Shown: positions 49,429 to 64,000 of the stretch, in pieces
How the letters are laid out: every line of letters starts with the position of its first letter
How positions within the stretch are numbered: the first letter of the stretch is position 1
NCBI GenBank assembly: GCA_963817635.1
Contig: CAWFPR010000017.1
Span: 1-64,000 of the forward strand
From: CAWFPR01 sp963817635
GTDB lineage: Bacteria > Acidobacteriota > Vicinamibacteria > Vicinamibacterales > 2-12-FULL-66-21
Direction: 5' to 3'
Length of the DNA stretch: 64,000 nucleotides
Made by a program: the position numbers and the translations under genes
Notes under the pieces: model-generated
Told to the model about the DNA's origin: nothing
The model's input: the letters and a program-made list of their open reading frames with translations, nothing else
Database searches by the model: none

Positions 49429-49505
49429 GCTGGCGTAGCTCAGTCCGGTAGAGCAGCTGATTTGTAATCAGCCGGTCGGGGGTTCAAATCCCTTCGCCAG
49501 CTCCA
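49429..49505 (+). tRNA. tRNA-Thr (anticodon TGT)
   Basis: Acceptor GCTGGCG pairs with CGCCAGC, anticodon loop TTTGTAA gives TGT, and TCCA ends the molecule. It is the first of four tRNAs in the order Thr-Tyr-Gly-Thr before tuf. Confidence 0.97.
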
Positions 49506-49651
49506 CTATTGCCGGCACGACGAGCGGACAGAAGGGGTTTTCGGGGCGGCCGATCCGCAGGGAAATTCGCGAGCGCGCAATCCTGACACATGAAACAAGC
49601 CTTTAGCCGTCAGCCCGGGCGTGCCCGGCTGAAACGTGGGGGCGCGGTATC

Positions 49652-49738
49652 GGCGAGGTAGCGAAGCGGTCAAACGCAGCAGACTGTAAATCTGTCGGCC
49701 CAGCGCCTTCGGAGGTTCGAATCCTCCCCTCGCCACCA
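49652..49738 (+). tRNA. tRNA-Tyr (anticodon GTA)
   Basis: Class II tRNA with a long variable arm. Acceptor GGCGAGG pairs with CCTCGCC, anticodon loop CTGTAAA gives GTA, and ACCA is encoded. Confidence 0.97.
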
Positions 49739-49857
49739 CTCGACTCGCCGCTGCGCGGCTCGCTCGTGGCAGGCCGCGTCAGTGTCAGGTCGAGCGTCAG
49801 TGGCGGGCCGCGTCAGTGACAAGTCGGCGAGTACGCGAAGCGGCGCGGGCCGCGAAG

Positions 49858-49932
49858 GCGGGAGTAACTCAGTGGTAGAGTCACAGCCTTCCAAGCTGTT
49901 GGTCGCGGGTTCGATCCCCGTCTCCCGCTCCA
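49858..49932 (+). tRNA. tRNA-Gly (anticodon TCC)
   Basis: Acceptor GCGGGAG pairs with CTCCCGC, anticodon loop CTTCCAA gives TCC, and TCCA is encoded. Confidence 0.97.
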
Positions 49933-50132
49933 CTCGACTCGCCGCTTACGCGGCTCGCTCGTGGCATGCCGGGTCGCGGACAGGTCGAGTGCCCCGAGCG
50001 AGCGCAGCGAGTCGAGGGGCTGCGAATTCAGGGCAAAAGGAATTGAAGATGGCGCAGAAGAAGGCCGTCTGGAGTTAGAAGCGGGCCGATGGGCCGCGGC
50101 CGACGTGCTGGCCGTAGGGCTGAAGCGGCAAG

Positions 50133-50208
<76 letters not shown>

Positions 50209-50306
50209 GCCTTCGCTCGCTCAGCGAGCTACGGTTGGCAGGCCAGCCCGCCCGCGCCGCGGGCGACAGTTGGTGAAAGTCCGCGGGTTCTTTTGACGGG
50301 TAAGGC

Positions 50307-50363
50307 TGTAGGGCGGACGTGAGGTCCGCCGTCGCGCGGCGGGGCCCAAAACCCCGCCCTACA
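50307..50363. repeat. TGTAGGGCGG palindrome upstream of tuf
   Basis: Outer arms TGTAGGGCGG and CCGCCCTACA flank inner pairings (GGCGGGGC and GTCCGCC words). It lies between tRNA-Thr and tuf inside the presumed operon, 26 bases before the tuf ATG, and belongs to the (G)TAGGG(G)CGG repeat family. Confidence 0.75.
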
Positions 50364-50388
50364 TCACGCAGAGGGCAGGACAGACGAC

Positions 50389-51588
50389 ATGGCAAAAGAG
50401 AAATTTGACCGTTCCAAACCGCACGTCAACGTGGGCACCATCGGCCACATCGACCATGGCAAGACAACTCTGACGGCTGCGCTGACCAAGGTCGCCGCCG
50501 CCAAGGGCTGGGCGAAGTTCATCTCGTACGACGAGGTTGCCAAGGCGTCGGAATCGCAGGGCCGTCGCGATGCGACGAAGATCCTGACGATCGCCACGAG
50601 CCACGTCGAGTACAGCACGCCCAACCGGCATTATGCGCACGTCGATTGCCCGGGCCACGCGGACTACATCAAGAACATGATCACCGGCGCCGCGCAGATG
50701 GACGGCGCCATCCTCGTGGTCTCGGCGGTTGACGGCCCGATGCCGCAGACCCGCGAGCACGTGCTGCTCGCCAAGCAGGTGAACGTCCCGTACATGGTCG
50801 TCGCCCTCAACAAGGTCGACGCGGTGGACGACACCGAGCTGGTCGACCTGGTCGAACTCGAGGTGCGCGAGCTGCTCTCGTCCTACGGCTTCCCCGGCGA
50901 CGACGTGCCGGTGGTGCGGGTGTCGGCGCTCGGCGCGCTCAATGACGATCCGGCCGGGATGGAGTCGGTGACCAAGCTGATGGAGGCGCTCGACAGCTAC
51001 ATCCCGATGCCGGAGCGCGAGGTCGACAAGCCGTTCCTGATGCCGATCGAAGACGTGTTCTCGATCTCGGGCCGCGGCACGGTCGTCACGGGCCGCGTCG
51101 AGCGCGGACAGGTCAAGGTCGGCGAGGAAGTCGAGATCGTCGGGTTCAAGCCGACCTCGAAGAAGGTCGTCACCGGCGTCGAGATGTTCCGCAAGCTGCT
51201 CGACTCGGGCCAGGCGGGCGACAACATCGGCGTGCTCCTGCGCGGCGTCGAAAAAGACGACGTGGAGCGCGGCCAGGTGCTGTGCAAGCCGGGCTCAATC
51301 AAGCCGCACACGAAGTTCAAGGGCGAGGTCTACATCCTGTCGAAGGACGAAGGCGGCCGCCACACCCCGTTCTTCAACGGCTACCGCCCGCAGTTCTACA
51401 TCCGGACGACCGACGTCACCGGTTCGCTGACGCTGCCGGAAGGCGTCGAGATGGTGATGCCGGGCGACAACACGTCGATCACCGCGGAACTGCACACGCC
51501 GGTCGCCCTCGAAAAGGGCGCGCGGTTCGCGATTCGTGAAGGCGGCCGCACGGTCGGCGCCGGCACGATTACGGAAATCATCGAGTAG
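50389..51588 (+). CDS. tuf: Elongation factor Tu
   Basis: GTPase that delivers aminoacyl-tRNA to the ribosome, 399 residues. The P-loop GHIDHGKT, switch II DCPGHADYIKNM and NKVD motifs are standard, and domains 2 and 3 are complete. Switch I is unusual: residues 47-74 read YDEVAKASES...RRDATKILTIATSHV, with about five more residues than the E. coli protein and KILTIAT in place of RGITINT, while the Mg-binding Thr is kept. It follows four tRNA genes and a palindrome and precedes rpmG. Confidence 0.98.
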   Translation: MAKEKFDRSKPHVNVGTIGHIDHGKTTLTAALTKVAAAKGWAKFISYDEVAKASESQGRRDATKILTIATSHVEYSTPNRHYAHVDCPGHADYIKNMITGAAQMDGAILVVSAVDGPMPQTREHVLLAKQVNVPYMVVALNKVDAVDDTELVDLVELEVRELLSSYGFPGDDVPVVRVSALGALNDDPAGMESVTKLMEALDSYIPMPEREVDKPFLMPIEDVFSISGRGTVVTGRVERGQVKVGEEVEIVGFKPTSKKVVTGVEMFRKLLDSGQAGDNIGVLLRGVEKDDVERGQVLCKPGSIKPHTKFKGEVYILSKDEGGRHTPFFNGYRPQFYIRTTDVTGSLTLPEGVEMVMPGDNTSITAELHTPVALEKGARFAIREGGRTVGAGTITEIIE

Positions 51589-51599
51589 GCAGTGGTGCC

Positions 51600-51621
51600 G
51601 GGGCGGCCCGCGAGCCGCCCC
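51600..51621 (+). terminator. GGGGCGGC hairpin after tuf
   Basis: Perfect 8-base arms GGGGCGGC / GCCGCCCC with a six-base loop, 11 bases after the tuf stop and 22 before rpmG. It has no T-run; transcription presumably continues into rpmG. Confidence 0.45.
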
Positions 51622-51643
51622 TCCACGCCCGGGGAAACGAACG

Positions 51644-51793
51644 ATGCGAGACATCATCACGCTGGCGTGCAACGAGTGCAAACGGCGCAACTACAGCACG
51701 ACCAAGAACAAGAAGAAGACGACCGAGCGGCTCGAGTTCAGCAAGTTCTGCCGCTTCTGCCGCAAGCACACGCCGCACCGCGAGACGAAGTAG
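51644..51793 (+). CDS. rpmG: 50S ribosomal protein L33
   Basis: Protein of 49 residues with TLACNECKRRNYSTTKNKK and FCRFCRKHTPHRE, the zinc-binding (C+) form of L33 with two CxxC pairs. The start is the ATG at 51644. The position between tuf and tRNA-Trp/secE is the usual one. Confidence 0.97.
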   Translation: MRDIITLACNECKRRNYSTTKNKKKTTERLEFSKFCRFCRKHTPHRETK

Positions 51794-51804
51794 AGCTCAG
51801 TCGA

Positions 51805-51876
51805 TTGCAGACTGCAGATTGCAGACTGCAGATTGACGGATTGGCGATTGCAGATTGCTGATTGCGGATTGGTGAG
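51805..51876. repeat. ATTGCAGACTGCAG direct repeat
   Basis: About nine imperfect copies of GATTGCAG / GACTGCAG words between rpmG and tRNA-Trp. The same words form the inverted repeat at 34994-35152. Confidence 0.8.
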
Positions 51877-52018
51877 TGGCGAGCGAAGCGAGGGAAGTCG
51901 GTGGGCCTGACGACGCGAGCGAGCGTCAGCGAGGTTCGACCCACCGTCGCAGCGGAGCGGAGGCCGTGGGGCCACGCGAGCGAGCGGTGTAGCGGTCCGG
52001 GGCGAAGTCCCCCGGTTA
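51877..52018. other. Spacer before tRNA-Trp
   Basis: GC-rich spacer rich in CGAGCGA and AGCGAGG words that can pair locally. Similar CGAGCG/CGCTCG spacers separate the tRNAs at 49739-49857 and 49933-50132. No gene is seen. Confidence 0.4.
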
Positions 52019-52094
52019 AGGACAGTAGCTCAATTGGCAGAGCACCGGTCTCCAAAACCGGGGGTTGGGGGTTCGATTCCCTCCTGTCCTGCCA
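52019..52094 (+). tRNA. tRNA-Trp (anticodon CCA)
   Basis: Acceptor AGGACAG pairs with CTGTCCT, anticodon loop CTCCAAA gives CCA, and GCCA is encoded. It lies between rpmG and secE, a common arrangement. Confidence 0.97.
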
Positions 52095-52208
52095 GTTTCG
52101 GGAAGCAGGCGGCGGACGGGAGCGCGCACGGAACGGAGCGAGCGGCGGAGCGCTCGCGGAGTGAAGGGCGCCAGGCGGGGTGCACTGAGGCAAGGATCGG
52201 ACAAAGCA

Positions 52209-52478
52209 ATGAAGCCGGCAAGGAACGACGATTCGGACGATTCGATCGGCGGGCGGGCACGCGAGAGCGTCACCGGATGGTGGGGCCAGTCGCGGCGGTT
52301 CCTGACCGAAGTCCGGAACGAAACGGCCCGGGTGACCTGGCCGAGCCGCAAGGAAGTGTACGCGACCACGATCGTGGTCATCCTCACGTCGATTTTCTTT
52401 GGCGTCTACCTGTGGGGCGTCGATCTCGTCCTGACGCAGACCATCGGCTGGGTGTACAGGACGCTCGGAGCGGCATGA
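52209..52478 (+). CDS. secE: Preprotein translocase subunit SecE
   Basis: Single-span subunit of the SecYEG channel, 89 residues. The amphipathic segment FLTEVRNETARVTWPSRKEV is the family signature and precedes one membrane span (TTIVVILTSIFFGVYLWGV). ATG 52209 was chosen because upstream codons cover tRNA-Trp. It overlaps nusG (ATGA). Confidence 0.96.
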   Translation: MKPARNDDSDDSIGGRARESVTGWWGQSRRFLTEVRNETARVTWPSRKEVYATTIVVILTSIFFGVYLWGVDLVLTQTIGWVYRTLGAA

Positions 52479-53026
52479 CGAGCATGACGGACGACCAGAC
52501 GAAGCAGTGGTACATCGTGCACACGTACTCCGGCTTCGAGAAGAAGGTGGCTGAATCGCTCGCCCAGCGCGTGCAGGCCTACGGACTCCAGGCCGAAATC
52601 GGGGAAATCCTGATTCCGACCGAGGACGTGGTCGAGATGCGCGGCGGCAAGAAGGTTGTCAGCTCGAAGCGGTTCTTCCCAGGCTACATCCTTGTCGAGA
52701 TGCACATGTCCGACAACGCGTGGCACGTGGTGAAGAACACCCCGAAGGTCACGGGCTTTGTCGGCGCCGGCGCCAAGCCGACCCCGCTCACGCGTGAAGA
52801 GGTCGACCAGATTCTGCACCAGGTGACGGTCGCGGCGGAGAAGCCGAAGCCCAAGTACTCCTTCGACAAGGGCGACCAGGTGCGGATCAACGAGGGGCCG
52901 TTCACCAGCTTCAACGGCGTGGTGGATGAGGTGAACCTCGACCGCAACACGCTCAAGGTGATGGTGACGATTTTCGGCCGCGCAACCCCGGTCGAACTGG
53001 ACTTCCTGCAGGTAGAGAAACTGTAG
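52475..53026 (+). CDS. nusG: Transcription termination/antitermination factor NusG
   Basis: Binds RNA polymerase and links it to Rho or the ribosome, 183 residues. The NGN domain starts KQWYIVHTYSGFEKKVAESL and has RFFPGYILVEM; the C-terminal KOW domain has GDQVRINEGPFTSFNGVV. The ATG at 52475 overlaps the secE stop; a second ATG at codon 4 is also possible. The TAG stop begins a hairpin. Confidence 0.97.
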   Translation: MTSMTDDQTKQWYIVHTYSGFEKKVAESLAQRVQAYGLQAEIGEILIPTEDVVEMRGGKKVVSSKRFFPGYILVEMHMSDNAWHVVKNTPKVTGFVGAGAKPTPLTREEVDQILHQVTVAAEKPKPKYSFDKGDQVRINEGPFTSFNGVVDEVNLDRNTLKVMVTIFGRATPVELDFLQVEKL

Positions 53027-53047
53027 GGGCGGCTCGCAGAGCCGCCC
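53027..53047 (+). terminator. GGGCGGCTC hairpin after nusG
   Basis: Perfect 9-base arms GGGCGGCTC / GAGCCGCCC and a three-base loop begin directly after the TAG stop, 17 bases before rplK. It lacks a T-run and more likely pauses or processes RNA than terminates. Confidence 0.45.
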
Positions 53048-53063
53048 TGACGCGGAATAGGCA

Positions 53064-53489
53064 ATGGCAAAAAAAGTACAGGCAATGGTGAAGCTCCAGA
53101 TCGCGGCGGGGAAAGCCACCCCGGCGCCGCCGGTGGGGACCGCGCTCGGTCCGCACGGGCTGAACATCATGGACTTCTGCAAGAACTTCAACGCGAAAAC
53201 CGCGAAGGACGAGGGGCTCATCATTCCGGTCGTCGTCACGGTCTACGCCGACCGGTCCTACACCTTCATCACCAAGACGCCGCCGGCCGCGATTCTCCTC
53301 AAGCGCGCGGCGAACCTGGCGAAGGGCTCGAACGAGCCGAACAAGAACAAGGTCGGCACGGTCACGCGGAAGCAGGTCGAGGACATCGCGAAGCTGAAGA
53401 TGCCGGACCTCAACTGCGAATCGCCCGAAGCCGCCTTCAAGACGGTCGCCGGCACTGCCCGCTCGATGGGCATCGACGTCGTGGGCTGA
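53064..53489 (+). CDS. rplK: 50S ribosomal protein L11
   Basis: Protein of 141 residues at the GTPase centre that binds 23S rRNA and is needed for RelA-type responses. Features include KLQIAAGKATPAPPVGTALG with the proline-rich linker and the C-terminal rRNA-binding domain (VEDIAKLKMPDLN). It is the first ribosomal gene of the rif operon. It is followed by a 273-base gap before rplA, unusual for this pair. Confidence 0.97.
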   Translation: MAKKVQAMVKLQIAAGKATPAPPVGTALGPHGLNIMDFCKNFNAKTAKDEGLIIPVVVTVYADRSYTFITKTPPAAILLKRAANLAKGSNEPNKNKVGTVTRKQVEDIAKLKMPDLNCESPEAAFKTVAGTARSMGIDVVG

Positions 53490-53563
53490 GGCCAAATCCC
53501 AGGCCGCCAACTCCCAACGCTCGAACAGTGGGGGGTGAGGCGCTCGGTAGAACCCGGAGACAG

Positions 53564-53747
53564 AGCCGCAGTTCGAAGCGGCAAGTTGTCCCGAATCACC
53601 GGCGCGAGCGAGAGCGAGCGCTGGCAGGCGATGGGGGTGGGCCGCCTTCGCCGAAGGCTACGGCGAGCGTCGCCGAAGCGAAGCGAAGGCGCGGCCCCAT
53701 CGCAAAGTAATTAACGTGGGAGGCTGGTTCGAATCAGCCGTTTGCAC
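53564..53747 (+). promoter_or_regulatory. Structured RNA leader A, upstream of rplA
   Basis: The rplK-rplA gap has blocks shared in order with the rplJ-rplL gap: AGCCGCAG, AAGCGGC, GTTG, TCACCGGC, GAGCG, CGCTGGCAG, ATGGG, GGTGGG, CCCCAT and CGAATCAGCCG. GCCGC at 53565 pairs with GCGGC at 53578. GCGATGGGG pairs with CCCCATCGC around a variable hairpin region, and GGCTGG pairs with TCAGCC-type sequence near 53723-53740. It ends 16 bases before the rplA ATG. It is a candidate cis-regulatory RNA for ribosomal protein synthesis. Confidence 0.55.
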
Positions 53748-53762
53748 CACAGGAGTACATCA

Positions 53763-54467
53763 ATGCGGAAGACAGGCAAGAAGTTCGCTGCCGCCAGGCA
53801 GCAGGTGCCCGAGCGTCAATATACGATCGAGGACGCCATTCCACTGATTCAGAAGGTGAAGTTCGCGAAGTTCGACGAGACGGTCGAAATCGCGCTGCGC
53901 CTGGGGGTCGATCCGAAGCACGCCGACCAGATGGTCCGCGGCACGGTCGTCCTGCCGCACGGCCTGGGCAGGAGCAAGAAGGTGCTGGCGATCGCCGGCG
54001 CCGAGAAGCAGAAGGAAGCGACGGAGGCTGGCGCGGATTTCGTCGGCGGGGAAGAGCTCGTCGAGAAGATCCAGGGTGGATGGATGGACTTCGACGCCGT
54101 CGTGGCGACGCCCGACATGATGCGCGCGGTGGGCAAGCTCGGCAAGGTGCTCGGCCCGCGCGGGCTGATGCCGAACCCGAAGACCGGCACCGTCACGCCC
54201 GACATCGCGAAGGCGGTGCGTGAAATCAAGGCCGGCAAGGTGGAGTTCCGCGTCGACAAGACGGGCATCATCCACGCGCCGCTCGGCAAGGTGTCGTTTC
54301 CGGCACAGAGCCTGATCGAGAACACGCATGCGCTGGTCGACAGCGTCGTGAAGGCCAAGCCGTCGGCGGCCAAGGGCAAATTCCTCAAGAGCGTGACCAT
54401 GTCGTCGACCATGGGGCCCGGCCTCACGATCGACACGACCCACGTGGTCGAGACGGTGAAACACTAA
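53763..54467 (+). CDS. rplA: 50S ribosomal protein L1
   Basis: Forms the mobile stalk at the E site, 234 residues. Features include KFDETVEIALRLGVDPKHADQ, RGTVVLPHGLG and the signature LGPRGLMPNPKTGTV. In many bacteria L1 represses its own operon by binding a leader. The ATG at 53763 follows CAGGAG. The stop TAA overlaps the rplJ start (TAATG). Confidence 0.97.
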   Translation: MRKTGKKFAAARQQVPERQYTIEDAIPLIQKVKFAKFDETVEIALRLGVDPKHADQMVRGTVVLPHGLGRSKKVLAIAGAEKQKEATEAGADFVGGEELVEKIQGGWMDFDAVVATPDMMRAVGKLGKVLGPRGLMPNPKTGTVTPDIAKAVREIKAGKVEFRVDKTGIIHAPLGKVSFPAQSLIENTHALVDSVVKAKPSAAKGKFLKSVTMSSTMGPGLTIDTTHVVETVKH

Positions 54468-55000
54468 TGGCTGCCACACGCACATCGAAGACCGAAGAGC
54501 TCCAGGAGCTCGAAGCGGCATTCAAGGGGACCGAGACCGCCATCCTGGTGGACTACCGCGGATTGAAGGTCCCGCAGGTGACGGAGCTTCGGCGTCAGAT
54601 TCGCGGCGCGAAGGCCACCTACAAGGTCGTCAAGAACACGCTCGCGCGGCGCGCCCTGAAGGGCACGTCCTTCGAGTCGCTGACCGAGCACTTCGTCGGC
54701 ACGACCGGCGTGGCCTACAGCGGCGACGATCCGGTCGCGCTCGCCAAGGTGCTGACGACGTTCGCGAAGACGGCGCCGGCGCTGCAGATCAAGGCCGCGG
54801 TCGTCCAGAAGCGGGCGATCCAGGCCGCCGAGGTCGCCGACCTGGCCGCGTTGCCGGGCAAGCCTGAGCTCTACGCCAGGCTCCTGTTCGTGCTGCAGGG
54901 GCCGATGGTCCAGCTCGTGAGCGTCCTGAACGCCGCGCCGCGCGACCTGATGAACGTCCTGACGGCGGCGGAGAAGAAGCGCGCGGAAGCGGGCGCATAG
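54467..55000 (+). CDS. rplJ: 50S ribosomal protein L10
   Basis: Base of the L7/L12 stalk, 177 residues. It has TAILVDYRGLKVPQVTELRRQ and KVVKNTLARRAL in the rRNA-binding domain and a C-terminal helix for L12 dimers. It starts within the rplA stop codon, so no independent leader precedes it; the L10-type leader position of E. coli is absent here. Confidence 0.97.
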   Translation: MAATRTSKTEELQELEAAFKGTETAILVDYRGLKVPQVTELRRQIRGAKATYKVVKNTLARRALKGTSFESLTEHFVGTTGVAYSGDDPVALAKVLTTFAKTAPALQIKAAVVQKRAIQAAEVADLAALPGKPELYARLLFVLQGPMVQLVSVLNAAPRDLMNVLTAAEKKRAEAGA

Positions 55001-55165
55001 CCGCAGACCGTCCAAGCGGCGTGTTGCCGCTAGTCACCGGCCTGAGCGGACTAGGCGAGGCGCTGGCAGCCATGGGCGGTGGGGCCCCATGGAGCGCGCG
55101 GGGGCGCCCCGCGCGCCACTGAGAAATGCAGACAGCTAGTCCGAATCAGCCGGACCTCGCAATCG
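54999..55165 (+). promoter_or_regulatory. Structured RNA leader B, upstream of rplL
   Basis: It begins at the rplJ stop codon and shares ordered sequence blocks with leader A. GCCGC at 55000 pairs with GCGGC at 55016, the same stem as in A but with a different loop. CTAGTC pairs with GACTAG, CCATGGG with CCCATGG, and GCGCGCGGGG with CCCCGCGCGC. CGAATCAGCCG lies at 55142. The rplL ribosome site AGGAGAG follows. The repeat of the same element upstream of two genes of one operon suggests regulation by a ribosomal protein of the operon. Confidence 0.55.
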
Positions 55166-55187
55166 TAAGGGTTTTCAGGAGAGAACA

Positions 55188-55574
55188 ATGGCCGAAGTGA
55201 ACCAGCAGCAGGTGATCGACTACATCAAGGGGATTTCCGTCCTCGAGCTGTCGCAGCTCGTCAAGGAACTCGAGAAGGAGCTCGGCGTGTCGGCGGCCGC
55301 GGCCATGCCGATGGCGATGCCGGGCATGGGCGGCGCGGCGGCCGCGGCTCCGGTCGAGGAGAAGACGGAGTTCACGGCGACGCTGACCGAAATCGGCGGC
55401 AACAAGATCAACGTCATCAAGGTCGTCCGCGAGGTCACCAGCCTCGGGCTGAAGGAAGCGAAGGATCTGGTCGAAGGGGCGCCCAAGCCGATCAAGGAAG
55501 GCATCCCCAAGGACGAGGCCGAAGCGATCCGCAAGAAGTTCGAGGACGTCGGCGCGAAGGTCGAGATCAAGTAA
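55188..55574 (+). CDS. rplL: 50S ribosomal protein L7/L12
   Basis: Stalk protein of 128 residues that recruits translational GTPases. The N-terminal dimerisation helices (VIDYIKGISVLELSQLVKEL) and the Ala/Gly/Met-rich hinge (residues 38-60) precede the C-terminal domain (KINVIKVVREVTSLGLKEAK). ATG 55188 has AGGAGAG upstream. Confidence 0.98.
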   Translation: MAEVNQQQVIDYIKGISVLELSQLVKELEKELGVSAAAAMPMAMPGMGGAAAAAPVEEKTEFTATLTEIGGNKINVIKVVREVTSLGLKEAKDLVEGAPKPIKEGIPKDEAEAIRKKFEDVGAKVEIK

Positions 55575-55603
55575 CGTGGCGCGCGGCAACGCGCGACACG
55601 CCG

Positions 55604-55690
55604 TGTAGGGGCGGCTCGCGAGCTCCCCGCCACAGGACACCCCGACAACCGTTGTAGGCGGGGTGAGCAGCCCCGCCTGTACGCGTTTTT
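55604..55690 (+). terminator. Hairpins and T-run between rplL and rpoB (attenuator-like)
   Basis: An imperfect GGGGCGG hairpin (55606-55631) is followed by a perfect 7-bp stem GGCGGGG / CCCCGCC (55657-55677) and, eight bases on, TTTTT at 55686. In E. coli the rplL-rpoB gap holds an attenuator; this could act likewise, but the T-run is distant from the stem. Confidence 0.45.
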
Positions 55691-55718
55691 GTTCGACCGT
55701 TCCGAGGTTTTCACCAGC

Positions 55719-60038
<4,320 letters not shown>

Positions 60039-60058
60039 GGGCGGTGTGCGAACCGCCC
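60039..60058 (+). terminator. GGGCGGT hairpin after rpoB
   Basis: Arms GGGCGGT and ACCGCCC around a six-base loop begin just after the TAG stop of rpoB. No T-run follows and rpoC starts 34 bases on, so it is unlikely to be a full terminator. Confidence 0.45.
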
Positions 60059-60092
60059 GTACACGAACTCAGAGACAGAGGCACACACTACG

Positions 60093-64000
<3,908 letters not shown>

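Noticed and set aside
53720..53752. A tRNA 3' half (GGTTCGAATC and TTGCACCA) before rplA
   Set aside because: The T-stem does not pair in tRNA register and no D-arm, anticodon arm or 5' acceptor strand is present; it is part of the leader element.

Overview
This is a GC-rich bacterial chromosome segment, most likely from an Acidobacteriota genome, possibly a Vicinamibacteria-type environmental or metagenome-derived one. The reasons are three Oar-like TonB-dependent receptors with an N-terminal carboxypeptidase-regulatory-like domain, a cysteine-rich insertion in RpoB, an altered switch I in EF-Tu, a fused IspDF and a group 3b-type [NiFe] hydrogenase. The taxonomic placement is inference. No phage, CRISPR array or transposase was seen. 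Several families of short repeats and palindromes occupy the intergenic gaps.

Layout. 1-11.6 kb: three tandem outer-membrane receptor genes, two of them close paralogues, each followed by a strong hairpin. 11.6-12.5 kb: five tandem copies of a long palindromic element. 12.5-17.6 kb: a fused MFS/spermidine-synthase-like membrane protein, selA (selenocysteine synthase) and two small uncharacterised genes. 17.6-18.1 kb: a cold-shock gene whose upstream region holds a complete promoter-to-terminator unit of about 90 nt, a candidate small RNA or attenuated leader. 18.1-24.9 kb: purH and a glycosyltransferase, convergent with an envelope-sugar operon (Trm112-like protein, GT9, O-antigen ligase, heptose-7-P kinase). 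25-28.3 kb: TPR protein, lipoprotein, ispE. 28.4-33.5 kb: tRNA-Gln, prs, rplY, pth, rpsF, rpsR, rplI, dnaB. 33.9-38.6 kb: alr, radA, a PIN-TRAM membrane protein, plsC. 38.5-45.6 kb, minus strand: hydrogenase operon (beta, cyclic-nucleotide-binding protein, gamma, delta, alpha, maturation protease) with an exported CocE-type hydrolase gene overlapping its end. 45.8-49.3 kb: ispDF, gltX, rlmB. 49.4 kb to the end: tRNA-Thr, Tyr, Gly and Thr, then tuf, rpmG, tRNA-Trp, secE, nusG, rplK, rplA, rplJ, rplL, rpoB and a truncated rpoC. The tRNA-tuf order matches thrU-tyrU-glyT-thrT-tufB of E. coli.

Two technical points matter to a reader. First, seven genes (all three receptors, the TPR gene, radA, the CocE hydrolase and ispDF) carry frameshifts. 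All ten sites are explained by extra bases, mostly in short homopolymers, and removing them restores full-length family members. They look like sequence errors, so I annotate these as single CDSs and not as pseudogenes. Second, very long antisense ORFs over rpoB, rpoC and the receptors are shadows of GC-rich codon use.

The most interesting non-coding signals are a structured element shared by the rplA and rplL leaders, the small transcript unit upstream of cspA, the five-unit palindrome array, a family of hairpins that begin inside TAG stop codons, and a palindromic repeat inserted in frame in radA.
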